Shown: positions 34,518 to 45,444, counted from the first letter of the stretch. The stretch: 64,000 nucleotides of DNA from Fagopyrum homotropicum (GCA_033239125.1 BSWB01000004.1:119855235-119919234); one strand, 5' to 3'. Translations and numbers: made by a program. The notes: a model not told the origin generated them from the sequence alone.

Positions 34518-37445
34518 TCATTCCTTCTCCATTGGTTGATTTCGGCAAGTTTTTTTGTTATGGCCTACCATGCCGCAACAGCTACATTTCTTCTTCTTGC
34601 TTCTTTCCGTTGATTCCTGTATCCTAGCTTTAGACAATCTTCCGGTTCTCTTCCTCTTTATAGGAGGGTTGCATTCAATAGATGTAATGCGACTTGGAAC
34701 ATCTAAATTCTCATGATCTACGATTGGGTATATTGTCTCCTCATATGCAGTCTTCTAATATTTGGTGCTGTAATAATTACTTACCAAAGAAGCCGGATTT
34801 ATTTTCACCATCTTTGTTGCAGTTATTGCATGACCACACAGTATTTCTTCAATATCAAATTCCTTGCAAGTGCAACTCCTATCCACTAAACATACAACTT
34901 CCCTTTTCTGGTTCCATTGTACCTCAAACAACAACCTTTTTGCATCAAGCACGTAACATCCATACTTTGTTGCCTCCCCATATTTAGCTTGTATTAGGAC
35001 ATCGACGTTTGGTATTGTCATTTATGTACATGATGCATCATTTTCCCTTCGCGTTGCAAACCATCTACCCACCGTCTGTCTGATAACATCAATGAGGTCA
35101 AGCACTGGATAATCCCTTGCATCACACAGTACACTATTTATACATTCTGCGTTGTTGCTTGTCATAATGTTGTAACGTTTGGCGAGGCAAAAAGATCGGG
35201 ACCAAGCAGCAAATCAAATTTCTTCCAACAGTTGCGCAACTACTACCTTCTCCTACAAACATTTTCAGGTACACATGAAGTTATATACAATGCCAAAAAA
35301 TCATACCAGACACGTAACATGTTTCCATACCAGAAAAAGGTAATACCATAATCATTGTTCATCAATGATAAAGTTCAATACCAGAAACATATCATGTATG
35401 ATACTAGAAACGAGCACAAAATAAATACCAGAATTCATACCAGAGATTAAATGTAATACCAGAAATGATAATGTTCATACAACAAACCTAACATGAGTTC
35501 ATACCAGAAACATTCATACCAGAGTCACTATTAATGAGAGATAAGGGACAATATCATAAATGAAATAAACCACCAGAAATGAAATACCAGAAGCATAATA
35601 TGATTGCATACCAGAAAATACTATAAACCTGAATAAACATATCATCTTTATATTTTCATACAGTTCAAGACAATTATCCTTTCTGTAGCACCTAGCTGCA
35701 TCCAAGAACATTTGTTGAACTATATTCTTGGTTGACTTTCTCTTGATGTTCCCTTTCAAGTGGTACATGCAAACTCCATGGGATGCTTTTGTGCAGTGCT
35801 TAGTAATACCATTCTTTATTGACATGTGTATGTCCGATTTAAATAGTTATTCCTCGCTGTCAGGGACAAACTTGTGTATATGATAGAAGAAGAAATCATA
35901 TGAGTCATCACATTCACGGTCAACAATCGCAAATGCTAGCGGATATATTTGTTGGTTTGCGTCTTGCGTTGTTGCAAGCAGTAGAACCCCACCATATCGT
36001 CCTTTTAAAAATGTTCCATCGACTGATATAACCTTAAACAACAACAATCACCAATCAATTAGTTTTTTGTTATACTAGAAAAGGATAATACTCATACCAG
36101 AAACTTCATTGTTCAAATATATATCACTATACCAGATTTTGAGCATGTAATCAAATCAGAAATGATATTACCAGAAGTACATTTATCTAATAATACCAGA
36201 CACTGAATATACAAACCAAAAGAGAGCATACTAGAAACATAACTCTACTGCTTACGAGAAACATAACTCTACTACCAGAATCTATATCATTCATGCATAA
36301 TTTATAATACCAGAGACATAACTTTATTACATACAAGAACAAGGATAATACCTTTCTCATTACTGAATATCCTTTGATTGATTGTCCCAAAGTAAAGAAG
36401 ACATACTTGAATTTGTTTTCATCATCCAATTGCAGCGCTACAATAGTGTTCGGATTAGCCTCTTGCAATCGATGTAAGTACACCGGCACACCCTTGTAGT
36501 TCTCTTCATTTGTTCCTCTTATATTGTCTTTCACAGCCTCTTGTGCCATCCAACATTTCCAGTAGCTAGCTTCTAAGCAATGCTCGTTTTTCAAAATTCC
36601 AATAATTGTCTTAGGCCCGGGTAGTTTGTGTGTATTAGCATACCTGAATAACATAAACAATATGATTTTAATGTAGTTTATACCATAATAGAAGAAAACA
36701 ATATAGAATTGAATATTATATGTGATAATAAGCAATGGACTTACATTTTTGCAACTATTTCAGCAATGACAGGATATGAGACCTTTCTGCGATAACTTCT
36801 TCTTGTATGGAATGAACAAGTGTGCTCTCTGGTATACTTTGTTAGTGTAAACACTTTCGATTTCTTGATTTTTGAGAACCGCACGCGCCACTTACAATCT
36901 TTATCTAGACATCGCGCAAGAATAGCAAGCTTGATAGACTTTGTTATTTTGTATTGTGTACATTTGGCAACAACATTCAAACACAATGCATTTTTCACTG
37001 CGGTTTTATCCTTGAACTTTTGACCAAGCTTAAGACCCCATTGAGTTTCTTCAAGTTGAACTTCAGTGATTGCATAACTATTCTTTGTTTCTATTTCAGT
37101 CACACTAGGAGCAGGAACAATGGCAGTGTATGGATGATATTCATTAATTTCTTCAATTTCTGGTATAACAATTCTAGACTTTAATCTCACACACAATGAC
37201 ACACTCCAGCATGGTTGAGTCAATTGATTAACTTCAACAAAATCCTCGAAATCTTCTACCGTCTCAATATCAAATGGTTGCAACGCTTCATTTAAGGTAT
37301 TCTTGTATGTAAGTTCCAATTTGTTCACCGTCTCATCTACTTGTTTGGAAATCAACATCCTAATTTCTGGTATGCTAACTAGATCTCCCACAATGATGGG
37401 TTTGCACACTACCTTATCCCCTATATATGTCCATTCATTTCCCAC
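34518..37445 (-). pseudogene. MuDR (MURA-like) transposase of the Mutator-like element, decayed
   Basis: Minus-strand exon 1 (37445-36741) has a variable N-terminus and then the MuDR N-terminal domain (KLGQKFKDKTAVKNALCL, CKWRVRFSK, REHTCSFHTRR). It ends in a good donor. The next exons give HKLPGPKTIIGILKNEHCLEA-type sequence and the MULE catalytic core (VISVDGTFLKGRYGGVLLLA; IVDRECDDSYDFFF). The 3' part has a SWIM zinc finger (CTCKEFDIEEILCGHA) and a CCHC knuckle (CSCCGMVGHNKKTC), with the final stop at 34518-34520. At least four premature stops occur (35847-35849, about 35215, 35022-35024, 34755-34757). Such proteins bind element ends and cut and paste them; this one cannot be made whole. 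Confidence 0.88.
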
Positions 37446-38420
37446 AGATTTTCATTCTCCTCCACAATAAACCACAATTTGTAAATGAGTCATGCTTAAC
37501 AAGTTCTGTATATACCAGAAAAAAAACTACTATAACTATATCAGAAGTTAAAGTATGCACAACACCACAAATACCAGAAGTTAAAGTATGCCTAACAAAC
37601 AGAGCATGTTACATACCAGAAATAAGCATACCTGAAATACCAAAAATAGGATGATACTATAAACTGATCATGTATACGTACCAGAAAGTCACATACCATA
37701 AACACAATTTTGAAACAATACTAGAAACAAAATTAACAATCAAATACCAGAAAAATGATGATACCAGAAACATTATTATTCAAATATAATATACATACCA
37801 AAAACACAATTATTGTACTAGAGAATTAATGATACCATAAACATTGTTGTGATATTTTCAATACCAAAAGTTATTCAAATCATTATACCAGAGAATTGAT
37901 GATACCAGAAAGACAATTATCATACTAAAAAAGGGATTATACCAGAACTCATTCATTCATACCAGAATTAAGAAAACAAACTAGCAACAAGATTCATACT
38001 AGAATCGTTTATCAAATTGATACCATAACAGAGAAAATCCAAATGTAATGGACAGAACCAAAAATTGAAATCATCACACACTCATTCATACTAGAAACAT
38101 AATTTAAAACAAAACCAAATCTGACGATACCTTATACCAGAAATACAAGAATCTAATCAAAATTTCACAATGGTGAACATAATATCAGAATAATACTGAA
38201 GAAGATGGCGAGAGAGAGAGAGTAGAATATTGTGAGAGAGATACCTGGTTAGATCAAAGCGATTTCTAGTATTTGAAGTGTTGAACCACAGTTCGATTGC
38301 GTTGTATTCGTTTCTGGTGTTTGATCGATTGATACCAGAGAAGATTGCGAGATCGATGTCGACTGTGAGAGAGAAGAGAGAAAGTAGATCGATAATTGTG
38401 ATACCAGAGAAGCTTGCGAG
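35300..38420 (-). repeat. Dispersed motif field TTCTGGTATG, minus orientation
   Basis: This is the same motif as in the left half but on the opposite strand: about 26 exact ATACCAGA octamers (plus-strand reading) in introns and 5' flank of the transposase. Only three copies point the other way, and those lie inside transposase coding exon 1 or its edge, where the motif encodes IPEI. The switch of orientation falls between 34.5 and 35.3 kb, where the two genes converge. Confidence 0.9.
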
Positions 38421-39060
38421 ATGAGAAGCTTGTGAGATCGAGAGGAGGAGAAGAATGGATTCTGAGATCTTTCCTTGAGCGTAACTAGTCAATACGTATA
38501 CCCTTGTTCATTAAATTTTTGGAATCATTCCTTGTGGTTTGTAGTAATTGGATGAGAGTTTGATTACTTTTGATACCCTATAGGATAACAAAATGTGAGA
38601 AAACAAGTGCATTTTTCATTAAATCATGGGAAATGATTCCATAAAATTTCGTGAATATGGATGTACATATGAACTAAATTCGTTTCCGTTTCCGGTTAGA
38701 ACCAAACCTTAAAAGTGTAAAAATGAAAATAAAAAAAATACTATACCTTCGGATATTTCCCTCGAACCACCCGAATATCCGGCAGGTTTTGGATGGGAAG
38801 ATGATGGTGAAATGTTTGGTGGGGGTGTGGAAGGAGGGAATGAGAATTCAACCATGCGTCTAACAGTCGTCTCTTCCTATCTGCTATCATTTATAATATT
38901 TTATTTTAAATTGCACTAGTATTGACGATTCCGAGGAAACAAAAGTCAGACCTCCCAAACCCCAACGAATGAAATAGTTGGAGATGATTGCATTTTATAT
39001 TGAATTAGTGGTTGCAATTGCTGAGTGCAGATTTGTGTGTCTGTGAGAGAGACGAAGGAG

Positions 39061-40563
39061 ATGCCTGAGTACTGTGTCACAGGAGGAACAGGGTTCATAG
39101 CAGCTCACTTGGTGAAGGCGCTGCTTCAAAGTGGTCACACAGTTCGAACCACCGTTCGAGATCCTGGTATGTCTCTAATCTTGTTAATCGGAATAGAGTT
39201 CAATCCTGCCACCAAGTTCAGTATTGGGATTCGAACAGGGAATCTGGAGAAGGTGGGGTTCTTATGGGAACTGGAAGGTGCGAAAGAAAGGCTGAAGATG
39301 CTCAAGGCTGACTTACTGGTGGAAGGTAGCTTTGACGCCGCGGTTGACGGTGTTGATGGTGTTTTCCATACTGCATCTCCGGTAGCTCCGCCACCCTATG
39401 GGGACAATGTTCAAGTACTTACTAACTCATTTCGTATGATCCTTCTAATTAACGGATTCAGGAATATGATTAGCTTAGCAGTATGCATAATCTCTGTCAG
39501 GAACTCCTAATTGATCCAGCCATAAAAGGAACTGTAAACCTACTGAAATCCTGTGTAAAAGCTAGGGTTAAAAGAGTTGAATTACCATCTCATTTCATAC
39601 GATCCTTCTAATTATTGGATTCAGGAATACGATTAGCTTAGCAGTATGCCTGATCTCTGTCAGGAACTCCTAATTGATCCAGCCATAAAAGGAACTGTAA
39701 ACCTGCTGAAATCCTGTGTAAAAGCTAGGGTTAAAAGAGTTGTACTCACATCTTCCAGCTCGAGTACAAGATACCGATATGATGTCCAGCAGGTTTCCCC
39801 TCTCAATGGCTCTCACTGGAGCGATCCCGATTACTGCAAACGATACAAGGTATATACACAATTGAATATCTCAATCCAAGTAGCTAGGTTGTTGATCTGT
39901 GTGGTTGCCTAGTTGTGGTATGCATATGCGAAGACATTAGCAGAGAAGGAAGCGTGGAAGATAGCTGATGAAAGCGGGCTTGATTTGGTGGCGGTTCTCC
40001 CGTCTTTTGTGGTTGGTCCGACGCTAACTCCACAGCCAACTAGCAGCCTCCAGATGCTCCTCAGCATTATCAAAGGTTTGATAATGACAATTATAGAACA
40101 GCAGGCCGGCCTCTCGATCTTCTGGCTGACTTGTTTTGCTGAATCAGGTAGCAGAGGCGGAATCCCGAACCAGATCATTGGGTTTGTTCACATAGATGAT
40201 GTGATATCTGCACACATTTTGGCAATGGAGGAAACCAAGGCATCGGGCAGGCTAATATGTTCCGGGCCAGTGGCTCACTGGACGGAGATCGTGGAGATGC
40301 TGAGGGCCAAGTACCCCATGTATCCTTATGAGAGCCAGTAAGAAGCTACTTTGTAAAAAGCCTGAAATTAAATGAGTTGATATATATTGTCTTTTGCATT
40401 TGAATTGCTGTGTAGGTTACTTACCATCCAGCAGGGGGATGCAAACCCACATAGCAATGACACAAGCGAGATTGTCGCCTTGGGGCTGCCTGCTTTCAAA
40501 ACCATCCCTGAAATGTTCGAGGATACCATCACGAGCTTCCGAGACAAAGGGCTTTTGGTGTAG
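39061..40563 (+). CDS. TKPR2/CCRL6-like NADPH-dependent reductase, copy 5, intact (6 exons)
   Basis: Exons: 39061-39166, 39239-39414, 39664-39849, 39913-40075, 40148-40337, 40416-40563. They join in frame to 969 nt (322 aa), the usual family length. Features: VTGGTGFIAAHL cofactor loop, VVLTSSSSSTRYR with catalytic Ser, WYAYAKTLAEKEAW with catalytic Tyr and Lys, GFVHIDDVISAHI and a C-terminus ending GLLV. A 163 bp tandem duplication of intron 2 plus the first part of exon 3 creates two identical acceptors (39500 and 39663). Only the second gives an open frame; the first leads to a stop after about 35 codons. Copy 2 at 21.6 kb is its decayed duplicate. Substrate is not provable from sequence; TKPR2-like tetraketide pyrone reduction is the best guess. 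Confidence 0.88.
39415..39740 (+). repeat. 163 bp tandem duplication across an intron/exon boundary
   Basis: Copy 1 (39415-39577) and copy 2 (39578-39740) each hold the end of intron 2, the acceptor CTCTGTCAG|GAACTCC and the first 77 bp of exon 3. A handful of substitutions separates them (for example ATAATCTCTG versus CTGATCTCTG). Confidence 0.9.
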
Positions 40564-40829
40564 TCCATAGACTGCATCAATACTAGCTTCAACGTGTTCA
40601 GGAGACTGTTTCATTGTTTTCTGCATAGTAAACAACAGAGAAGATTATATGCTCCTCATATTCTTATCTGTGTGCATCTGTCTGTCTTTTGCTTACCATT
40701 AATGAACATACTTTTAGTAATAAGTAGAAGATTATCATTTAAAACAAGTAATCTATTTACTAGATTAAACAACCGACACTTTTACTTTTGTTTCAACATT
40801 TGTAAGACCACAATTTTCATCAAAGATCC

Positions 40830-41200
40830 AACAAAAAAAAACGAAAAAGCTAAATACACCAGGTTTGAATTACTAAATTCAAATTTAATCGCAATCCGTC
40901 AGCGCTCAATGGGCGCCGGCGCCATCAGCCGGCGCTCAGATTTAAAAAAAAAAAAATTTCCAAAAAAAAAAAATAAAAATAAAAAAATTTAATTTATTTG
41001 GGCGCTGGCTGATGGCGCCGGCTCCCAGATAAAAAATTTTATTCGGAAAAACTGATTTTCTACTTCAAGGGTTCCAAAAAAAAATAAAAAAATTTGGGCG
41101 CCGGCCGATGGCGCTGGCGCCCAATGTTATAAAAAAAAGGCGCGCTACCACCGGCGCCCAAGTTGAGCGCCGGCGCCTTGCGAAATCGCCCTTGTGAATT
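40830..41200. repeat. Cluster of GC-rich palindromic units in AT-rich DNA
   Basis: Four blocks of the type GGGCGCCGGC(C/T)GATGGCGC occur, two of them inverted relative to the others (GGCGCCATCAGCCGGCGC near 40915; GGGCGCTGGCTGATGGCGCC near 41000; GGGCGCCGGCCGATGGCGC near 41097; GGCGCC-rich near 41145-41180), separated by A-rich runs. Neighbouring blocks could pair as long hairpins. No coding sequence is involved. Confidence 0.8.
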
Positions 41201-42483
41201 TAAGTTCCGTGTATATAACACGACCCAAAAAAAATCTAGCTTTATTTTCTAGAAAATAAAGTTTTTAAAAATTCTGATTTTTCTGATTGCCAGGTCTACT
41301 ATAACCAACTAAACTTTTAGTTAACAAATATTTTGTGAATTTCATCCCAATAATCTACTTTTAAGTTGAGATTTGCACACATTCTATCAAATTTAACTCT
41401 AATTATATAATAAAAAAATCAACAACAAAGTGTATCTCAAATTCTTCGTAATCTTCCAAACTTATTGCCCTCACAAGTCGGGCTTGCAATAAATGACCAT
41501 CGATCTGGGCTACCATACGGGCTTGAACACAACTCCAAATCCAAAAGCCGGACTAAGTCCAAATAAACGGATTTGACTTTTAGTCAAAATTCAGTTGAAT
41601 CCGACCCGGATTCAAGTTTGAACAAGTCTAGCTTTAAAGGTGTTTGTAAAAATGAGCGGTGTTCTTCTAACTTCGGAAGAGCTTCCAACCGAAGCCACTT
41701 ATCGATTTGGCTTTTCAAGAGATCGATTGATTAGCTGACTTGCACCACATCTAGGTGTCTAGTTCTTCTTGCGGCTAAAATTTATTCAACCCCTACTATA
41801 TGCTAGTGCAAGTTCTTTGTCTCATTACCTTGTTCCAACTTTTTGTTCCACTCTTCTGATCGGCACACTCCACCTTAAAATTATAAACTTTTATGTTTAA
41901 TTGTTTTATTTTTTACATTTTAAGTTAATAGTTAGACATTTAAAGGTGTGAGGTACGAAGTTGGGACACGATAATGGCAAAAAAATCGAATCGAAAACCA
42001 CAACTAGATACCTTGATCTTTAGAATCTGCATTGCCTGATTATGATACTACTTATCTTTATTACTTTTGTCTCGTTCATTCATTATTTTCAGCATTAGTC
42101 TATTCTATTTTTTTATTGAAACAATTTGGTTTACTAGGCTTTTTCTAGTTTTGTGTTTAGTAAATGTACCCCTTGAGAGAAGAGTGTGTATAGTTTGATA
42201 ATATATACAAAAGGTTGGCGTATATTTACTTAATTGAAAGATTAAAAAGTCTAGTTACTAATATAGTTTTTCAAAAAGGCTTAGTTACCAAAATTGCCCT
42301 TTTTGATTTATCACCCATATCTATTTCACCTCAGTCCTTGAGATCGACCTTGAAATATTTGCTTTTACTGCAATTTGATCCGTACAATGCAGGTTCGCTT
42401 ATTAGCTTTCAACTTTATTACAAGTATAAATTTAAGACTATATTCGTTCATTATTTACACACATCTGAGAGCGAATAAGTTTT
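41201..42483. other. Intergenic DNA without recognisable gene
   Basis: Only the diverged 55 bp repeat shared with 28054-28108 (here 42118-42172) stands out. An 87-codon frame at 42215-42478 has no recognisable domain and abuts the tRNA-Asp primer site, so it is probably LTR sequence. Confidence 0.4.
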
Positions 42484-42501
42484 TGGCGACGTTGCCGGGG
42501 A
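42484..42501 (+). other. Athila-type primer binding site remnant (tRNA-Asp)
   Basis: TGGCGACGTTGCCGGGGA preceded by AGTTTT differs by one base from TGGCGCCGTTGCCGGGGA, the primer site found intact in elements A and B. It marks the end of a third, plus-oriented Athila LTR just to the left. The element body is absent. Confidence 0.75.
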
Positions 42502-42589
42502 CTGGACCTAAATCGATTGGTGATTTCGGTCATTGATAGTCTAGACTCCACTTTTACTTTTAGGGCCCGTTTCGGTCATTGATAGCAAA

Positions 42590-43632
42590 GAATATCTTCA
42601 AACGGTTTTAAAGAGAAGATTTCGGCCACAACAAAAATATCTCACAAAGATCTTAACCGAAGACGCAAGAGGATAAGAGAAGATCTTCCAAACGGATTCC
42701 ACGCAAGAAGATCTCAAATCTAAGGAAAATCATCAACTGCTATCCAAGAGAGAAGATCTAGGATCCTCAACAAACAAATATCTTCAACAACATTTCCAAA
42801 GCAAGAGAAGATCACGAAGATGAAGATTCTCAACGTGCGTCAAAGAGAGGAAGTAGAAGAAAGAAGATAGAAGATCTTACAACGGCTACTTCACCTCAAC
42901 CAAGCACCGTTTTCCATGGACAAAGAAGAATGTTACAATGGATATCTTACAACGGCTAAGAACTTCTCCATAGAAGACTATAATGAAGATGGCGATTGAA
43001 GAGAACAACAACAAGCTTACACGGAAACATCCAAGTCTTCAAGCGATCAAAACATCTTCATTCGTTCCAAAAGTTTTTCTTCCTCTTAGCTTACCAACGT
43101 TTACATCCTTAGAGTGAGAAAAACACTAGAGCTTCATTGGCATATCTAGAGAGTGTTATACTTGAGTGTGGGTTACTCTACAAAGTAACTAGACTATTAT
43201 TGCTAGGTCAGAGTTGACTAGATCGTAGCATTGAGGCTACAATGAGAGAAGAAGGGAATTTCTTCTAGGTTGTATCTAGGACTCTTTAAGCAAATAATAG
43301 ATAATTAGATCCTAGGGTAAAGAAACCCTAGAACGGAGATGTAGGTTTTTAGAGTTGAACTTCGTAAACATATTGCCGTGTCAATCTTTTCATTCCGCAC
43401 TTTATCCCTTAAATTATGACTAACGTTGTTTTGTAGGTTTCGAAGTTTAAGGCCTTGAAATCGCTTTCAAATCCTTGACAACCAGTTTTGTCACAAAGCG
43501 CACATATCGATTTCAAGGCCTTGAAATTAGTTTCAAAGCCTTAATTTACGATTTTGAAAAAAGTTCCTATACTCTATTCAACCCCCCTTCTAGAGTATTT
43601 ATATCCTTATTATTCACATATACGGTTCTTCA
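42590..43632 (+). repeat. Copia-type LTR, copy 2, 5'-truncated
   Basis: It matches 7590-8585 almost end to end, including CAACGGCTA tracts, the repeated AAGATCT units and CTATTCAACCCCCCTTCTAG near the 3' end, and it ends ...TTCA like copy 1. The TATA region reads GACTATAATGAAG: one A of TATAAA is lost relative to copy 1. The first about 300 bp of copy 1 are missing. Confidence 0.78.
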
Positions 43633-43980
43633 CAGTGGTCTAGACAAGGAGTCGATGAAGCTACATGGGTGATTGAGGATAACATTAGGAGTAGTTATCT
43701 GAGTTCTTTTCAGAGTTAACCGCAACCTCAACACCGACGAGTTAGTATTCGGACTTTGATATGTGTAACTTATTTGACTACATATATGTTTCAGGTTTGA
43801 GTATTTGATATTTCATGTGTTTCATGTCTATAACTTTTGGTGATACATGCATGTTTAGAAAGGTAGCAGGAAGGTTCATTAAGGAAGAGTTAGGCACTCT
43901 GGTTCTATTTATAAAAAGTTACCTAGAACGACGTTCCTTATTCTAAGTTTTGGGACAAAACTTATTTTAAGGAGAAACTG
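43633..43980 (+). pseudogene. Tail of a second chromovirus pol, up to its polypurine tract
   Basis: The first 60 bp read VWSRQGVDEATWVIEDNIR, the end of a chromovirus integrase/chromodomain region, and correspond to GTGGTCTCGACAAGAG at 4579 in the first remnant. Non-coding sequence follows, ending in TTTTAAGGAGAAACTGA before the LTR start. Everything upstream was replaced by the Copia LTR. Confidence 0.7.
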
Positions 43981-43981
43981 A

Positions 43982-44770
43982 TGTAATACCTGAAAATTTA
44001 TTTCCGTTTATTCCCGAGTCGAATCGGATTTTGACCAACTTAAGCTATTTACATGATATCTTATATCATGAGTCAACATAATTCTTATCATTTTATGTAA
44101 GATTATTAGTTACATAAAATGATAAGAATCATCTCTTACTTACTCTTACATAATAGAGTAACAAGCCCATTTGACAAGCCCATAACAAGCTCATGACAAG
44201 CTCGTTTCCTTTGAAGCCACAATTTTGGTAAGTGTATAACCGAGTGGAAATTACTCTCCTTAGCAGCAGAGGTAGGAGATCTTCTTGAACAACCTTTACC
44301 TTCCCTTCTCAACGTCCAAGTTCATCACCCTTTTCTCCCTCAAACAAGCCTAGCCGTCATATCTACTTCCATTCCCTTCTCTCCTACTCTCCAAACACCT
44401 ATTGCATGCGCAGTACCAGTGAGGAGTTGCCATCGTCGACTAACAACGAGGGTCTCTCCCTTTGAAAGGCGTCCAGGGAACCCCCTCTTTTACAAGCGAG
44501 CCCTAGCTTCATTTCCTTCGAGCAACAGTAGGCAAACACACTCCGGATGAAACATGGGTCTGGTGACTTATGTTGCAATCATCTATTGTCGAGAGATGTA
44601 TGTTACTATCATCATCCAAACCCGTACCCACTCTGTCACCCGAATTATTAAGCTTGTTAACTAATATGAACTTCCGCCGGTTGCTAAACTAGTTAAACCA
44701 ACAAGCAAGCACACCCTACCTGTCAAAACGTTAGCTAACTCAGCCCAAAAAACTTGATTTCAATAAGAGG
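43982..44770 (+). repeat. Start of an LTR of the second chromovirus copy, with a strong hairpin
   Basis: It begins TGTAATACCTGAAAATT directly after the polypurine tract, as the LTR at 4920 does (TGTAACAACCGG). Inside, 44081-44100 and 44110-44129 form a perfect 20 bp inverted repeat with a 9-base loop, and a smaller CATGATAT/ATATCATG pair lies at 44052-44070. The 3' end was not found; the limit given is arbitrary. Confidence 0.55.
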
Positions 44771-45444
44771 TGTCACCCCTAAATTGCCTAAACTCAACCT
44801 ATTTGACCCAAAATGATGATCCTATTAAGAAAAACAAAGGTCAAGGCACAAAAGGACACAAGATTACAAACCATCACCGGTTGGTAGAGAAGTTCCTCCA
44901 CATAATCTTATATCAAGATATTACAAGGGAAACAAATGCTAGCTCCCTTCTGCATTATATCCTTTTGTACATCTCCATCCTTTAATGAAACACCCAAGCA
45001 GCAATTTTAGAAATGTAACAAGGTCGATGTTTTCTGTCTTGGAGATTCACCTTAGTAGGTGCCACATGTTCTTATACATTCAGAACCACGGTTTTTTTAG
45101 TTGTCAAAGAAGACCAGTGGATGACAGAGTAGTAGGACACTAAGTATACATCATGTTTTGACGAGGCTCGAACCAAGTTCCTTAATTGCATCACCACAAC
45201 AAAGAGTGTCTTCCTTTTTTCTACAGCACATGCATGGTATAAACTTGGAAGTCTTCAACACACACAAATAATTGTTATACAATTTAATCATAACCATAAT
45301 AACGTAGAATCTATGGTATTGCGGAGGATATGAAATAAGCTATTGGCGTAATAAACATAGAGACAAGGGAGAGAGGTTTAAGAGGGGTAAGGAATTGAAG
45401 CACAAATCCAAAAACTAAAAATCTTCATCTCCTATATCTCTCTT
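44771..45444. other. Intergenic DNA, no gene seen
   Basis: This stretch has short low-complexity frames only. Its right end is probably the 5' UTR of the LINE fragment that follows. Confidence 0.35.

Larger units (their letters stand above)
28190..38520. mobile_element. Large decayed Mutator-like element carrying DUF1985/Ulp1 and MuDR genes
   Basis: Two convergent multi-exon genes, a DUF1985/Ulp1-type protease gene on plus (28.4-33.8 kb) and a MuDR transposase on minus (37.4-34.5 kb), share one continuous field of TTCTGGTATG-type motifs in their introns and flanks, which ties them into one element. No long terminal inverted repeats were found at the estimated ends, as in VANDAL-type MULEs of Arabidopsis. 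The ends given here are the outer limits of motif-bearing sequence. Both genes contain stops and frameshifts, so the copy is dead. It separates the two groups of reductase genes. Confidence 0.7.

Noticed and set aside
28640..38420. Regularly recurring TTCTGGTATG copies as a CRISPR-like or satellite array
   Set aside because: Copies are short, unevenly spaced and lie between exons of two plant transposon genes. There are no constant-length spacers and the genome is eukaryotic.
38157..38492. 111-codon minus frame as an upstream transposase exon
   Set aside because: It is largely made of motif repeats and leader-like DNA, with no similarity to MuDR proteins. It may be 5' UTR, but coding is not supported.
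28190..38520. Long terminal inverted repeats for the Mutator-like element
   Set aside because: I compared the outer 200-300 bp on both sides by eye and saw no convincing match; the borders are left approximate.
39501..39577. First exon 3 copy of reductase copy 5 as a real exon
   Set aside because: Splicing there leads to a stop after about 35 codons, while the second copy gives a complete protein. It is kept as a possible alternative acceptor, not the main one.
40594..40992. 132-codon plus frame ending in a Lys-rich run
   Set aside because: It overlaps the 3' flank of reductase copy 5 and ends in A-rich DNA; the Lys run reflects poly-A, not a protein.
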